A stretch of DNA of 64,000 nt from Geothrix edaphica (GCF_030268045.1 NZ_BSDC01000001.1:1646396-1710395), one strand, 5' to 3'. Positions 25,136 to 34,117 are shown, numbered from the stretch's first letter. A program made the numbers and translations. The notes: generated from the letters alone by a model not told the origin.

Positions 25136-26884
25136 CTACCAGAGCCCCAGCACCTTCCACCACAGGCCGCCGAGGCCCACCCAGATGACGATGTTCACGA
25201 CGCTCACGATGAGCCCCGTGCGCCACCAGGTGCCGATCTCCACGTAGCCCGTGCCGAAGAGCACCGGCGCGGGTCCCGTTCCGTAGTGGGTCATGCCGGC
25301 GAAGAGGTTGCTGAAGAAGGCGAGCACCAGCGCCGCCAGCACGGGCGGGGCGCCGGCGACGATGGACACACCGAGGAAGGCCGCGTACATCGAGGCCACG
25401 TGGGCCGTGTTGCTGGCGAAGAAGTAGTGGCTGTAGAAGTAGACCAGCGCGAGCACCAGGAAGGCCGCGATCCAGCCCTTGCCCGCCACCATGCCGCCCA
25501 TGGTCTTGCTGAACCAGGGCACCATGCCCAGCTTGTTGAGGAAGCTGGCCATCATCACCAGGGCGGCGAACCACACCAGGGTGTCCCAGGCACCGGTCTC
25601 GGCCTTGATGTCATCCCAGGTGAGGACCCCGGAGAGCAGCAGCACCGCCAGGCCCGCCAGGGCGGAAGTGGTGGGGTTGAGGTCGCCCAGCTGCTTGGCG
25701 AAGATCCAGAGGATCAGCAGCATCACGAAGACGCCCAGCATCATCCACTCCTGGCGCTTGATGGGCCCCAGGTCCCGCAGGTGTCCCTTGGCCATCTCCA
25801 CGGCCTCCGGGGTCTCCGTGATCTCCGGCCGGTGGAGGCGATAGATGATGAATGGGACCAGCAGCAGCGCCACCAGGCCCGGCACCACCGCCGCGACCGC
25901 CCAGCCGACCCAGGTGATGTTCACCTTCAGGTCGCCCGCCAGCTTCTGGGCCAAAGGGTTGGCGGCCATGGCCGTGAGGAACATGGCGCTGGTGATGCAA
26001 TTCACCTGGTAGGCCGTCAGCGTGAGGAACGACCCCATCTTCCGGGCGCTGGCGTCGCCGGGGTTGCTTCCGTAGGCGCGGGCCAGCGAGGCCATGATGG
26101 GCATGACGATGCCGCCGCCCCGGGCGGTGTTGCTGGGAATGGCCGGCGCCAGAACCAGGTCCGTGGCTGCCAGGCCGTAGCTGAGCCCCAGCGTCCGCTT
26201 GCCGAGCAGGGCCATGAAGGTGTAGGCGATGCGGGCGCCGAGGCCCGTCTTGATGAAGCCCCGGGAGATGAAGAAGGCCAGGACGATGAGCCAGATCACC
26301 ACGTCGGAGAAGCCGCTCATGGAGTCCGCGATGCCGAGGGTGCCCGTGAGGGCCGTGACGGCGATGCCGATCATGGCCACCGCGCCCATGGGCAGCGCCT
26401 TCACGATGATCCCCACGATGGTGGTCACGAAGATCGCGAAGAGGTGCAGCCCCTTCACCCAGTCGGCCTTCCGCTTGGTTTCGGCCTCCACCTTGGCCTT
26501 GGCCTCGGCGTCGGCCTTCACCTTGGCATCGGCTTCCGCCTTCGCTTTGGCCTCCGCCTCGACCTTGGCCCTGGCTTCCGCCTCCACCTTCGCCTTGGCT
26601 TCCTGCTGGGCCTTGGTCAGGGGTTTGGCAGACAGCGGGGCGGCCGCGGGAGCCGGCGCGGGAACGGGCTTGGCCGCTGGCTTGGCGGGCATGGCCGGGA
26701 CCGGCTTGGCAGCTGCGGGCTGGCCCGTGAAGAGCTTGGCATCGGGCACGGATACCAGCCTCGGCAGGCCGAAGTACAGGATCAGCCCCAGGACCAGCGT
26801 GACGAGGGCCGGAAGCGGCCTGGCGCCCTGCCAGCCGGACAGGCCTCCGGCGGCGGCCGTTCCGGAAACGGGTTCATGGCTCAT
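25136..26884 (-). CDS. DASS-family anion:Na+ symporter with TolA-like charged insert
   Basis: 582-residue divalent-anion symporter (SLC13/CitT-like), about 110 residues longer than usual. After a first membrane helix (about 27-42) comes a Pro/Ala/Lys segment and then about residues 85-140 of Ala/Lys/Glu repeats of the type [10 protein letters not shown], a single long charged helix like TolA. The carrier core follows: [18 protein letters not shown] with the Ser-Asn-Thr motif of the first substrate loop, and [16 protein letters not shown] with the second. ATG 26884 has GGAGG 6 bases upstream. The insert replaces the ordinary first cytoplasmic or periplasmic loop. Confidence 0.9.
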   Translation of the reverse strand: MSHEPVSGTAAAGGLSGWQGARPLPALVTLVLGLILYFGLPRLVSVPDAKLFTGQPAAAKPVPAMPAKPAAKPVPAPAPAAAPLSAKPLTKAQQEAKAKVEAEARAKVEAEAKAKAEADAKVKADAEAKAKVEAETKRKADWVKGLHLFAIFVTTIVGIIVKALPMGAVAMIGIAVTALTGTLGIADSMSGFSDVVIWLIVLAFFISRGFIKTGLGARIAYTFMALLGKRTLGLSYGLAATDLVLAPAIPSNTARGGGIVMPIMASLARAYGSNPGDASARKMGSFLTLTAYQVNCITSAMFLTAMAANPLAQKLAGDLKVNITWVGWAVAAVVPGLVALLLVPFIIYRLHRPEITETPEAVEMAKGHLRDLGPIKRQEWMMLGVFVMLLILWIFAKQLGDLNPTTSALAGLAVLLLSGVLTWDDIKAETGAWDTLVWFAALVMMASFLNKLGMVPWFSKTMGGMVAGKGWIAAFLVLALVYFYSHYFFASNTAHVASMYAAFLGVSIVAGAPPVLAALVLAFFSNLFAGMTHYGTGPAPVLFGTGYVEIGTWWRTGLIVSVVNIVIWVGLGGLWWKVLGLW

Positions 26885-26940
26885 GAGGAGCCTCCATGGT
26901 TAGGATGGGTTGGAATTTCGGTGCGTAGTCTACCCCTGAG

Positions 26941-26953
26941 TCACATAGTGTGA
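26941..26953. promoter_or_regulatory. TCACA-TAG-TGTGA dyad between divergent transporter and dehydrogenase
   Basis: Perfect 5-base inverted repeat with 3-base spacer in the 147-base gap separating the DASS carrier (-) from the tartrate/D-malate dehydrogenase (+). It is a candidate operator for either or both genes; the cognate regulator is not in the window. Confidence 0.4.
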
Positions 26954-27031
26954 AGAGGTATCTGCGCTGCCTTCCCGCTCCATTCCTTCACCAATTAGAT
27001 ACATTTGCATCTTTCTTCACAGGAGCATCCC

Positions 27032-28087
27032 ATGCGCGACTTGAGGATCGCGGTCATCCCCGGCGATGGCATCGGCAAGGAGGTGGTGCCCGAGGGCATC
27101 CGCGTGCTGGAGGCCGCCGCGGCCAAGCACGATCTGCGCTTCAAGTGGGACGAGTTCCCCTGGAGCTGCGAGTACTTCCTCGAACAAGGACGGATGATGC
27201 CCGTGGACGGCCTGGACCGCATCCGCCACCACGACGCCATCTTCCTCGGCGCCGTAGGCTTCCCCGGCGTGCCCGACCACGTCTCGCTCTGGGGCCTGCT
27301 CATCCCCATCCGCCGCGGCTTCAAGCAGTACGCCAACGTCCGCCCCGTGAAGCTCATGCCCGGCGTGCCCTGCCCCCTCGCGGGCCGGCAGGTGGGCGAC
27401 ATCGACTTCATCGTGGTGCGCGAAAACAACGAAGGCGAGTATTCCTCCATCGGCGGCCGGCTCTACGAGGGCACCGATCAGGAGATGGCCGTGCAGCAGA
27501 CCGTCTTCACCCGCCAGGGCGTGGACCGCATCTTGAAATACGCCTTCGAGCTGGCCCAGTCGCGGCCCAAGAAGCACCTCACCTCGGCCACCAAGTCCAA
27601 CGGCATCGCCATCACCATGCCCTACTGGGACGAGCGGGTGAAGGCCATGGGCGCCCGCTATCCCGAGGTGAAGGTGGACCAGTTCCACATCGACATCCTC
27701 TGCGCCCACTTCGTCCGCAATCCCCACTGGTTCGACGTGGTGGTGGGCTCCAACCTCTTCGGCGACATCCTCTCGGACCTGGGCCCCGGCTGCACGGGCA
27801 CCATCGCCATCGCGCCCAGCGCGAACCTGAATCCCGAGCGCGAGTTCCCCTCCATGTTCGAGCCCGTCCACGGTTCGGCGCCGGACATCTACGGCAAGGG
27901 CATCGCCAACCCCATCGGCCAGATCTGGGCCGGGGCCATGATGCTGGACCACCTGGGCTGCCCCGAGGCCGGCGCCTCCGTCGTGGCCGCCATTGAGAAG
28001 GTGCTGGCCAGCGGCCTGCGCACCCCCGACATGGGCGGCAAGGCCAGCACCACCGACATGGGCCGGGCCATCGCCGACGCGGTGTGA
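27032..28087 (+). CDS. ttuC: Tartrate / D-malate dehydrogenase (decarboxylating), TtuC/DmlA type
   Basis: 351-residue NAD-dependent beta-decarboxylating dehydrogenase of the isocitrate/isopropylmalate fold. DFIVVRENNEGEYSSIGGR is the TtuC/DmlA signature, distinct from LeuB; KSNGIAITMPYWDERV and VGSNLFGDILSDLGPGCTG carry the catalytic Lys and metal Asp; the NAD motif FEPVHGSAPDIYGKGIANP is intact. ATG 27032 has AGGAG at 27021. The location beside two C4-dicarboxylate carriers supports oxidation of tartrate or D-malate, though 3-isopropylmalate cannot be excluded by sequence. Confidence 0.88.
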   Translation: MRDLRIAVIPGDGIGKEVVPEGIRVLEAAAAKHDLRFKWDEFPWSCEYFLEQGRMMPVDGLDRIRHHDAIFLGAVGFPGVPDHVSLWGLLIPIRRGFKQYANVRPVKLMPGVPCPLAGRQVGDIDFIVVRENNEGEYSSIGGRLYEGTDQEMAVQQTVFTRQGVDRILKYAFELAQSRPKKHLTSATKSNGIAITMPYWDERVKAMGARYPEVKVDQFHIDILCAHFVRNPHWFDVVVGSNLFGDILSDLGPGCTGTIAIAPSANLNPEREFPSMFEPVHGSAPDIYGKGIANPIGQIWAGAMMLDHLGCPEAGASVVAAIEKVLASGLRTPDMGGKASTTDMGRAIADAV

Positions 28088-28088
28088 A

Positions 28089-28619
28089 TCACCGCGGCCG
28101 GATGGCCCCCGGGCCCGGCGGCAGGCCCGTTCCGCAGGACGGTCCACCCGCGTGGCCCTGCTTCTCACGGACCTTCGCCTGGAGGGTCCGGGCGGCCCGG
28201 CCGCGCAGGCGGATCACCCGCCCGTCGGCCCCCAGCCGGAACTCGGCCGCGCTGAGGAAGGCCCAGGAGGACTCGTCGGCCGCCTTCTCCACACGGATCT
28301 GGTCCCAGGGGATGGAGGCCGGCCCCTGCCACCAGGCGGGCTGAAAGGGAAAGGGCTGCTTCAGGTGCAGGCAGCGCCGGCCCACCTTGAGGGAGATGGG
28401 CGAGTGGCCGCGCAGGGCCCCGAACTCCACCTGCGGCCAGCCCAGGCTCCGCTCGATGGGATCCGTGGGATCGGCGGGAAAAGCGGCGTAGAGCGCCGGA
28501 AGGCCCATGAGCCGGTTGGAGAACCAGGAGATCGCCAGGAAGACGGCCGGGACCAGCAGGAACACGAAAGGTGGTGGCGGGGGGCCACCCCGCGAGACGA
28601 GCAGTGCCAGGGCCATCAT
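28089..28619 (-). CDS. Hypothetical membrane-anchored protein after mazG
   Basis: 176-residue protein with a hydrophobic N-terminal helix (PPPFVFLLVPAVFLAISWFS, about residues 14-33), then a soluble beta-rich region that includes SLKVGRRCLHLKQPFPFQP and a basic C-terminus. ATG 28619 forms an ATGA overlap with the mazG stop, so it is co-translated. I recognise no domain. Only one base separates its stop from that of the convergent ttuC, with no terminator between them. Confidence 0.65.
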   Translation of the reverse strand: MMALALLVSRGGPPPPPFVFLLVPAVFLAISWFSNRLMGLPALYAAFPADPTDPIERSLGWPQVEFGALRGHSPISLKVGRRCLHLKQPFPFQPAWWQGPASIPWDQIRVEKAADESSWAFLSAAEFRLGADGRVIRLRGRAARTLQAKVREKQGHAGGPSCGTGLPPGPGAIRPR

Positions 28620-29404
28620 GAGGTCGCCTTCCGCTTGGCCGCCTGCCAGGCCGCTTCCATCTGGTCGAGGTTCCGGAATTCCCACCCGCCTGCGGATCGC
28701 GCATCATCCTCCACCGCGAGGAAACGGCCCTTGAAGCGCATCATCTGGCGACGCAAGGCGGTGTCGGGGTCCACGCCCTTCTTGCGGGCCCACTGCATGA
28801 GGCTGAACAGCACGTCGCCGAACTCCTCCTCGACCCGCACAGGATCGGATTCCGCCTGCAGCTCGGCCACTTCCTCCTTCACCTTGTCGAGGACACCTTC
28901 CATATCGGGCCACTCGAAGCCCACCTTGGCGCAGCGGCGCCCGATCTCCAGGGCCTCCTCCATGGGCGACAGCGAGGCCGGGATGCCCTCCAGGAGGCGC
29001 GGCTCCCCGCCGTGGAGCCCCTTCTCCTCGCGCTTGATGGCGGCCCAGTTCGTGAGCACCTCATCGGCGCCATCGACACTGACCTCGGCGAAGACATGGG
29101 GGTGGCGGCGCACCAGCTTCTCCACCACGGTGCGTTCGACTTCGTGGAGGTCCCAGGCCCCGCGGTCCGCCGCCAGCTGGGCGTGGAAGGCGATCTGGAG
29201 CCAGAGGTCGCCCAGTTCCTCGCAGAGGTGGGCCTCCGTGGCCGGGTCGCCGGGCGCGTGGGCCGCCAGGGCATCCAGCACCTCCGCCGCCTCCTCCCGC
29301 AGGTAGCGGGCCAGGCTCTGGTGGTCCTGCTTCAGGTCCCAGGGGCAGCCCGTCTCCGGCTTCCGGAGCGCGGCCATGACAGCGCGGAGGGTCGTGGGTT
29401 CCAT
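28616..29404 (-). CDS. mazG: Nucleoside triphosphate pyrophosphohydrolase MazG
   Basis: 262-residue house-cleaning enzyme that hydrolyses (d)NTPs to monophosphates. Two MazG repeats are present: the first with CPWDLKQDHQSLARYLREEA and CEELGDLWLQIAFHAQ, the second with KVGFEWPDMEGVLDKVKEE and EEEFGDVLFSLMQWARKKG, each carrying the EEx..E..D metal ligands. It follows the L,D-transpeptidase/Mur-ligase gene by 32 bases. The length is normal for the two-domain form. Confidence 0.94.
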   Translation of the reverse strand: MEPTTLRAVMAALRKPETGCPWDLKQDHQSLARYLREEAAEVLDALAAHAPGDPATEAHLCEELGDLWLQIAFHAQLAADRGAWDLHEVERTVVEKLVRRHPHVFAEVSVDGADEVLTNWAAIKREEKGLHGGEPRLLEGIPASLSPMEEALEIGRRCAKVGFEWPDMEGVLDKVKEEVAELQAESDPVRVEEEFGDVLFSLMQWARKKGVDPDTALRRQMMRFKGRFLAVEDDARSAGGWEFRNLDQMEAAWQAAKRKATS

Positions 29405-29436
29405 ACCCTGAGGGTACCGCGAACCTAGCCCCGCCA

Positions 29437-31377
29437 TCAGGCCGGAAGCGCCCCCAGGATGGCCTTGGCCAGATCCGTCAGCGAGGGATCCCGCGCACCC
29501 ATCACCAGGATGAGGTCTCCGGAGTTCGCCTCGGCGGCCAGCCGGTCCACGAGCCAGTCCCGCGAGGACGCCAATTCCGTGGCCACACCCCGGGCGGCGA
29601 TGTCCGCGACCACCTCGGCGCTGGTGATGTCGCGGCTGGCGGTGCCCCCGGCGTAGAAGACATCCAGGAACCAGAGGTGGTCCCGGGGCGCCAGCTCGGC
29701 TGTGAAGGCCTCCACGAATTCCGCCCGGAGGAACTTGAGGGGTCCGAAGCCGTGGGGCTGGAAGACCGCCAGCACGCGTCCCCCCGCGGCCGCCACGCGC
29801 AGGTGGGCGGCCCGGATCGAGGCCGACACCTTCGCGGGGTTGTGGCCGAAGTCGTCCACGACGGTGATGCCCTGCCGCGCGCCCAGCACCTGGAAGCGCC
29901 GCGCCACGCCCTGGAAGGCGGCCAGCGGCGCCGCCATGGCTTCCAGCCTCACTCCCAGCGCCTGGCAGGCCCCAAGGGCCGCCAGCGCGTTCTCGACGTT
30001 GTGAAGCCCGGTCACAGGAATGACAAAGTTGGTCCTCCCGACGCGGAAAGCGGAGCGTTCCGCGCCAAGCGACAGGCCTTCGGCCCGCAGGCCGGCCCCT
30101 TCCCCGAACCCGAAGGTCGCCGCCCCCGCCGCGAATTCCCGCAGGTTCTCCGCCTCGCCCACCACCGCGGCCTCGCGCACCTGGGCGCGGAAGAGCCGGA
30201 ACATCCCGGCCACCGCATCCATCTCCTTGTGGTCCTTCTGGAGATTCAGGATCACGCCCACGGCCGGGTGGTAGCGCACCACGGAGCCGTCGCTCTCGTC
30301 GGCCTCGATCACCAGAAGATCGGAAGCCCCCGCCCAGGCGTTGCCCCAGCGACCCTCGCGCTGCAGGGCCACCAGCTCGCCGCCGGTGATGACTGAGGGA
30401 TCCAGCCCCGCGCCGCGCAGGATCTCGAAGACCATGGCCACCGTAGTGGACTTGCCGCTGGTGCCCGTCACGGCCACCGTGCGGTACCGCGCCACGAGGT
30501 GCGCCAGCAGTTCCGACCGGTGCAGGACCGGCACCCCCAGTCGCCGCGCCGCCACCACATCCGGCACCTCCTCTTCCACGGCCGTGGACACCACCAGGGC
30601 CGCGCAGTCTCCTTCCAGGCCCGAGCCATCCTGGGGATGGATCACCACTCCCAGGGCCTCCAGCTGAGCCCTCGCCTCGGGCCGCTGGTTGCGGTCGAAG
30701 GTGCGGTCGCTGCCGCTGGCCCGGCCACCCTTCAGGGCCGCGAACTGGGCCAGGGCGCTCATGCCGCTGCCGGCCACGCCGGCGAAGTGCAGGCGGCCGA
30801 GGCCCAGGCCAGCGCCCGGCAGATCCTCGGCGATGAGGACGGGATCGCCCTCTGCCACGCGCTCGAAGAGGTCCTCCACGTCGGTGTTCGACAGGCGCAC
30901 GCAACCGTGGGACACGGGCGTGCCCAGCTCGTGCTCCTGGTTGGTGCCGTGGAGGTAGATCCAGCGCAGCCGCGAGTCCCGCCCCGGCCCGCGGTTCCAG
31001 CCCTCCTCCAGCCCGTCCAGCGTGAGTACGCGGGTGAGGATGAGATCCTCCTCCCGGGCCTCGCCCCGCCACACCTCGCCGGTGGGCTTCTGGGCCTTGA
31101 ACACCGCGCCGGGCTCGGCCCCGTCGCCGATGCGTGCGAGGATGCGGTGCCAGCCCGTGGGCGTGCGGTACGAGTTCTCCTCGCAGCCCAGGCCGTTCTT
31201 CGCCGTGGAGATGACGGCCTCGAAGGCCAGACGGCCGCCCACCAGCAGGCCCAGGCGCTGGCGCGCCACATCCACCACGACCACAGGCCCCAGGGGATCC
31301 CAACCCGGTGCGCCCGGACGGGCGAGGTTCGCCAGCACCAGGGCGCGGTAGCGGGCGGCGAGGACGGGATCGATCAC
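29437..31377 (-). CDS. L,D-transpeptidase (YkuD) domain fused to a MurC/Mpl-like ligase
   Basis: 646-residue two-domain protein. Residues about 30-183 are a YkuD domain with YLHGTNQEHELGTPVSHGCV: catalytic His143, Ser156-His157-Gly158 and nucleophile Cys159 all in place. Directly after it, residues about 195-646 are a Mur ligase: GVAGSGMSALAQ, P-loop VTGTSGKSTT (about 303), IEADESDGS, and FGHNPAKVSASI. NLQKDHKEMD replaces the usual MurC NIDxDHLD, so this is a side branch of MurC/Mpl. There is no signal peptide or membrane segment. Start GTG 31377 overlaps the upstream stop (GTGA). The reading frame is open throughout, with no sign of a frameshift. Confidence 0.92.
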   Translation of the reverse strand: MIDPVLAARYRALVLANLARPGAPGWDPLGPVVVVDVARQRLGLLVGGRLAFEAVISTAKNGLGCEENSYRTPTGWHRILARIGDGAEPGAVFKAQKPTGEVWRGEAREEDLILTRVLTLDGLEEGWNRGPGRDSRLRWIYLHGTNQEHELGTPVSHGCVRLSNTDVEDLFERVAEGDPVLIAEDLPGAGLGLGRLHFAGVAGSGMSALAQFAALKGGRASGSDRTFDRNQRPEARAQLEALGVVIHPQDGSGLEGDCAALVVSTAVEEEVPDVVAARRLGVPVLHRSELLAHLVARYRTVAVTGTSGKSTTVAMVFEILRGAGLDPSVITGGELVALQREGRWGNAWAGASDLLVIEADESDGSVVRYHPAVGVILNLQKDHKEMDAVAGMFRLFRAQVREAAVVGEAENLREFAAGAATFGFGEGAGLRAEGLSLGAERSAFRVGRTNFVIPVTGLHNVENALAALGACQALGVRLEAMAAPLAAFQGVARRFQVLGARQGITVVDDFGHNPAKVSASIRAAHLRVAAAGGRVLAVFQPHGFGPLKFLRAEFVEAFTAELAPRDHLWFLDVFYAGGTASRDITSAEVVADIAARGVATELASSRDWLVDRLAAEANSGDLILVMGARDPSLTDLAKAILGALPA

Positions 31378-33326
31378 GCCCCCGCCTCCACGATGCGCCC
31401 GGCCAGGGCGCTGGCGGCGACGGTGGCGGGGCTGGCCAGCCACATCTGGCCCGGTCCGCTGCGGCCAGGGAAGTTCCGGTTGATGGCGCTGATGGTCACC
31501 TCGTCGGGTCGCGTGGACACGCCGGGCCCCGCGTTGATGCAGGCGCCGCAGGAGCTGCCCAGCACCACGGCACCCACGGCCTCGAAGGCCGCGAGCCAGC
31601 CGTGTGCCTCGGCGTGGCGGCGCACATCCTCGCTGCCGCACTGCACGAAGAACCGCACGCCCACAGGCACTCGCCGCCCTTCCGCCGCGGCAGCCTTCAC
31701 CACCTCGTAGGCCCGGCGCAGGTCCTCGCGCTTGCCGCCGGTGCAGCTGCCCAGGTAGGCGATGTGGATGGGCACGGCCTCGCCCAATTCCGCCAGGGCC
31801 ACGCCATTCCCGGGATCGCCGGGTCGGGCCAGCATGGGACCCAGGGCCGCGCCGTCCACGACCAGGGTGTGGGCGTATTCGGCGCCCGCGTCACCCTGCA
31901 TCCAGGGTTCCAGCGCGAGGTCCGCGCCGCGCCGCTCCTTCACGAAGCGCACGGTCTCCGCATCCGGCGCGATCAGCCCCGTGAAGCCGCCGATCTCCGC
32001 GGCCATGTTCGTGAGCGTGGCCCGCTCATCCGTATCCAGGTCCAGCAGCCCTTCGCCCTGATACTCGATGACATGGCCGATGGCCCCGCCCTCGCGGATG
32101 AGGGGCTGGGCCAGGAGGTGCAGCACCAGGTCCTTGGCGGACACACCCGGGCGCAGGCGGCCGTCCAGGCGCACCCGCAGGGTGGGCGGCACGGTCACGC
32201 GCACGTCGCCCGTCACCCAGGCGTTGGCGATGTCCGTGGTGCCCACGCCGAAGGCCAGGCAGCCCAGCGCCCCGGCGTGGGGCGTGTGCGAGTCCGTGCC
32301 CACCACCACCTGGCCCGGCAGGGCGTAGCGCTCGGCCATGAGCGCGTGGCAGATGCCCTCGCTGCCGGAACCATCCGGAAGCTCGCCGTGGAGCCGGATG
32401 CCGTGCTTCGCGCAGAAGGCCTCCTGGGCGGGCTTCAGGCGCTCGGCCACCGTGAGCAGGCCCATGGCCCGGTGCTCGGCCGTCATGCTGTGGTGCAGGA
32501 AGGTCAGGTGGTCGCGGAAGGCGAGGATGGAAGCGGGATCGCGCAGCTTCGAATCCGGTCCCAGGGCCCTCTCCAGGAAGCTCGCCGCCATGGGCGTCAC
32601 GTACTCGTGGCTGAAGCGCCAGTCCGCCCGCACGAAGAGGCCATCGCCGGGCCTCACGGCGGGGAGTCCCACCTGCCCCGCCGCCGCGTCCACCACGGCG
32701 TGGCGGGCCAGCAGCTTCTCGGCGTAGGTCATGGGGTGCGGCTCGTGGGCGGGCAGCGGAGGCTTCACGTCGCCCGTCATGCGGGCGGCGTTGTAGGGGA
32801 AGAGGCCGCCCCGACGCACGATCTCGGCGGTGACGGGGTCCAGGCCCGCGGTGAACTCCGCCAGGGGGATGGCCTCGCCCCGCCGGAGGCGCGGAATCAG
32901 ACCGAAGTCCGTGCTGGTGAGCAGGCCCAGGTTCTGGGCGTTCTGCCGGTAGATGCGCTCGAAGCTCTCCGCGATCACCAGGCGGAGGCCCGCGCATTGT
33001 TCCGCGTAGGGGCTGGCCTCCCGGCTGCTGCCCTTGCCCCGGCGCCTGCCGGCCACACTCACGGCGAAGCCCCCGGCCCGCACGGAGCCTTCCTTCACGG
33101 GGAAGGCCTCGCCGCACTTCAGGCCCAGGTAGGGGAAGTCGCCCAGCTTCTCGTCGAAGTGGTAGCAGATGAAGGCCGGCGTGATCTCGTCCGTGCTGAT
33201 CTGGTCGCGCAGGGGAAGTGCTTCGCCCAGCTCGAAGTCCTCGCCTTGCAGCTGGCGGAGGATCCGCTCCGGATCCTCCGTGAGGAAGAGCACTCGGCCA
33301 TCGAAGCGGATCGGATCAGGCAGCAT
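31374..33326 (-). CDS. Aconitase-superfamily dehydratase, LeuD-like swivel domain fused ahead of LeuC-like core
   Basis: 650-residue hydro-lyase with reversed domain order. The N-terminal ~170 residues are the small swivel domain (LRDQISTDEITPAF, VAGRRRGKGSSREASP with the substrate-binding GSSRE), and the rest is the [4Fe-4S] core: VGTDSHTPHAGALGCLAFGVG, cluster cysteines in YLGSCTGGKREDL and LGSSCGACINAGPG, and the final NRNFPGRSG. ATG 33326 lies just after GGAGG. The substrate is not fixed by sequence: isopropylmalate, aconitate or a homologue are possible. It is the first gene of the run leading to the transpeptidase/ligase fusion. Confidence 0.87.
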   Translation of the reverse strand: MLPDPIRFDGRVLFLTEDPERILRQLQGEDFELGEALPLRDQISTDEITPAFICYHFDEKLGDFPYLGLKCGEAFPVKEGSVRAGGFAVSVAGRRRGKGSSREASPYAEQCAGLRLVIAESFERIYRQNAQNLGLLTSTDFGLIPRLRRGEAIPLAEFTAGLDPVTAEIVRRGGLFPYNAARMTGDVKPPLPAHEPHPMTYAEKLLARHAVVDAAAGQVGLPAVRPGDGLFVRADWRFSHEYVTPMAASFLERALGPDSKLRDPASILAFRDHLTFLHHSMTAEHRAMGLLTVAERLKPAQEAFCAKHGIRLHGELPDGSGSEGICHALMAERYALPGQVVVGTDSHTPHAGALGCLAFGVGTTDIANAWVTGDVRVTVPPTLRVRLDGRLRPGVSAKDLVLHLLAQPLIREGGAIGHVIEYQGEGLLDLDTDERATLTNMAAEIGGFTGLIAPDAETVRFVKERRGADLALEPWMQGDAGAEYAHTLVVDGAALGPMLARPGDPGNGVALAELGEAVPIHIAYLGSCTGGKREDLRRAYEVVKAAAAEGRRVPVGVRFFVQCGSEDVRRHAEAHGWLAAFEAVGAVVLGSSCGACINAGPGVSTRPDEVTISAINRNFPGRSGPGQMWLASPATVAASALAGRIVEAGA

Positions 33327-33353
33327 CCCTCCAGAGTACCGGCTCTTCCCCCT

Positions 33354-33389
33354 CCGCACGAAGGCCCCCAACCGGGGGCCTTCGTGCGG
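33354..33389 (-). terminator. Hairpin between DUF1292 gene and aconitase-like gene
   Basis: Perfect 16-base stem (33354-33369 with 33374-33389), loop AACC, arms starting CCGCACGAAGGCCCCC. No T-run follows on the minus strand, so termination may be partial. Confidence 0.65.
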
Positions 33390-33406
33390 ACGATGGGTGG
33401 TGCCCG

Positions 33407-33754
33407 TCAGTCCTTCTCTTCCTCGGCCTTGAGCTTGGCTTCCTGCTCGTCGAGGTGCTTCATGAGGCGCTCGGCCAGTTCCTCGTCCTCGAGGGGCGTG
33501 AACATGTCGTCCTTCACCTCGAAGATCTCCAGGCTCAGGCCCTCCTCGGGATCCGCGGTGCCTTCCTCCTGGGCCTGCAACTCAGCCAGGGGCGCCAGGA
33601 TGGCGAAGTTGCGGCCCTCGAACTCAAGCTCTTCCAGGATCGCGAACTCTTCCTTCTCGCCATTCTCGTCTTCGAGCTCAACGACTTCGATCTCGAAGGA
33701 ATCGTCGTGATCGTGGTTGCAGTTCGGTCCGTGTTCGTGACCGTCATGAGCCAT
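33407..33754 (-). CDS. DUF1292-type acidic protein with His-rich N-terminus
   Basis: 115-residue, very acidic protein. The core FEIEVVELEDENGEKEEFAILEELEFEG matches the DUF1292 (YrzB-like) family, usually a small Firmicutes protein beside DNA-repair genes. The N-terminus MAHDGHEHGPNCNHDHDD is His-rich with one Cys and could bind Zn or Ni. ATG 33754 is preceded by AAGGAGGAG at good spacing. The C-terminus is a Glu/Lys helix. Function unknown. Confidence 0.75.
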   Translation of the reverse strand: MAHDGHEHGPNCNHDHDDSFEIEVVELEDENGEKEEFAILEELEFEGRNFAILAPLAELQAQEEGTADPEEGLSLEIFEVKDDMFTPLEDEELAERLMKHLDEQEAKLKAEEEKD

Positions 33755-33844
33755 GGGCTCCTCCTTGCGCAAGGGACCAGAATACGGCCGGAAGCCTTTC
33801 CAGCCAAGGAAATATGCCGAAAGGGACCAGCCGTCGCGGGTCCC

Positions 33845-33880
33845 CTAAAAAAGGATCGGCCTCCCGAAGGAGGCCGATCC
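33845..33880 (-). terminator. Rho-independent terminator of the cold-shock gene
   Basis: Perfect 12-base stem GGATCGGCCTCC / GGAGGCCGATCC (33853-33864, 33869-33880), loop CGAA, followed on the minus strand by TTTTTT. It lies 33 bases past the csp stop. Confidence 0.93.
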
Positions 33881-33913
33881 ATGGTGAACAGTAGGGTCTA
33901 GATCTTGATGATG

Positions 33914-34117
33914 CTAGATCTTGGTGACGTTGGTCGCCTGGGGGCCCTTCTGGCCCTGACCCACGTTGAAGCTGACGCGCTGATTCTCGTCCAGGGTGCG
34001 GAAACCCGTGGTCTCGATGGCGGAGTGGTGAACGAACAGATCCGCACCACCGTCATCGGGGGTGATGAATCCGAAACCCTTTTCGGCGTTGAACCACTTC
34101 ACGGTTCCCTGAGCCAT
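33914..34117 (-). CDS. csp: Cold-shock protein (CspA family)
   Basis: 67-residue single OB-fold RNA chaperone. Both RNA-binding motifs are present: KGFGFI (RNP1) and DLFVHHS (RNP2), starting from [14 protein letters not shown]. The gene has an AT-richer leader of more than 100 bases upstream (34118-34260), as common for cold-regulated csp mRNAs, and its own strong terminator, so it is monocistronic. Confidence 0.95.
   Translation of the reverse strand: MAQGTVKWFNAEKGFGFITPDDGGADLFVHHSAIETTGFRTLDENQRVSFNVGQGQKGPQATNVTKI

Noticed and set aside
29437..31377. Separate genes for the YkuD and Mur-ligase parts
   Set aside because: The frame is continuous and there is no start codon or ribosome site near the domain boundary (about residues 183-200).
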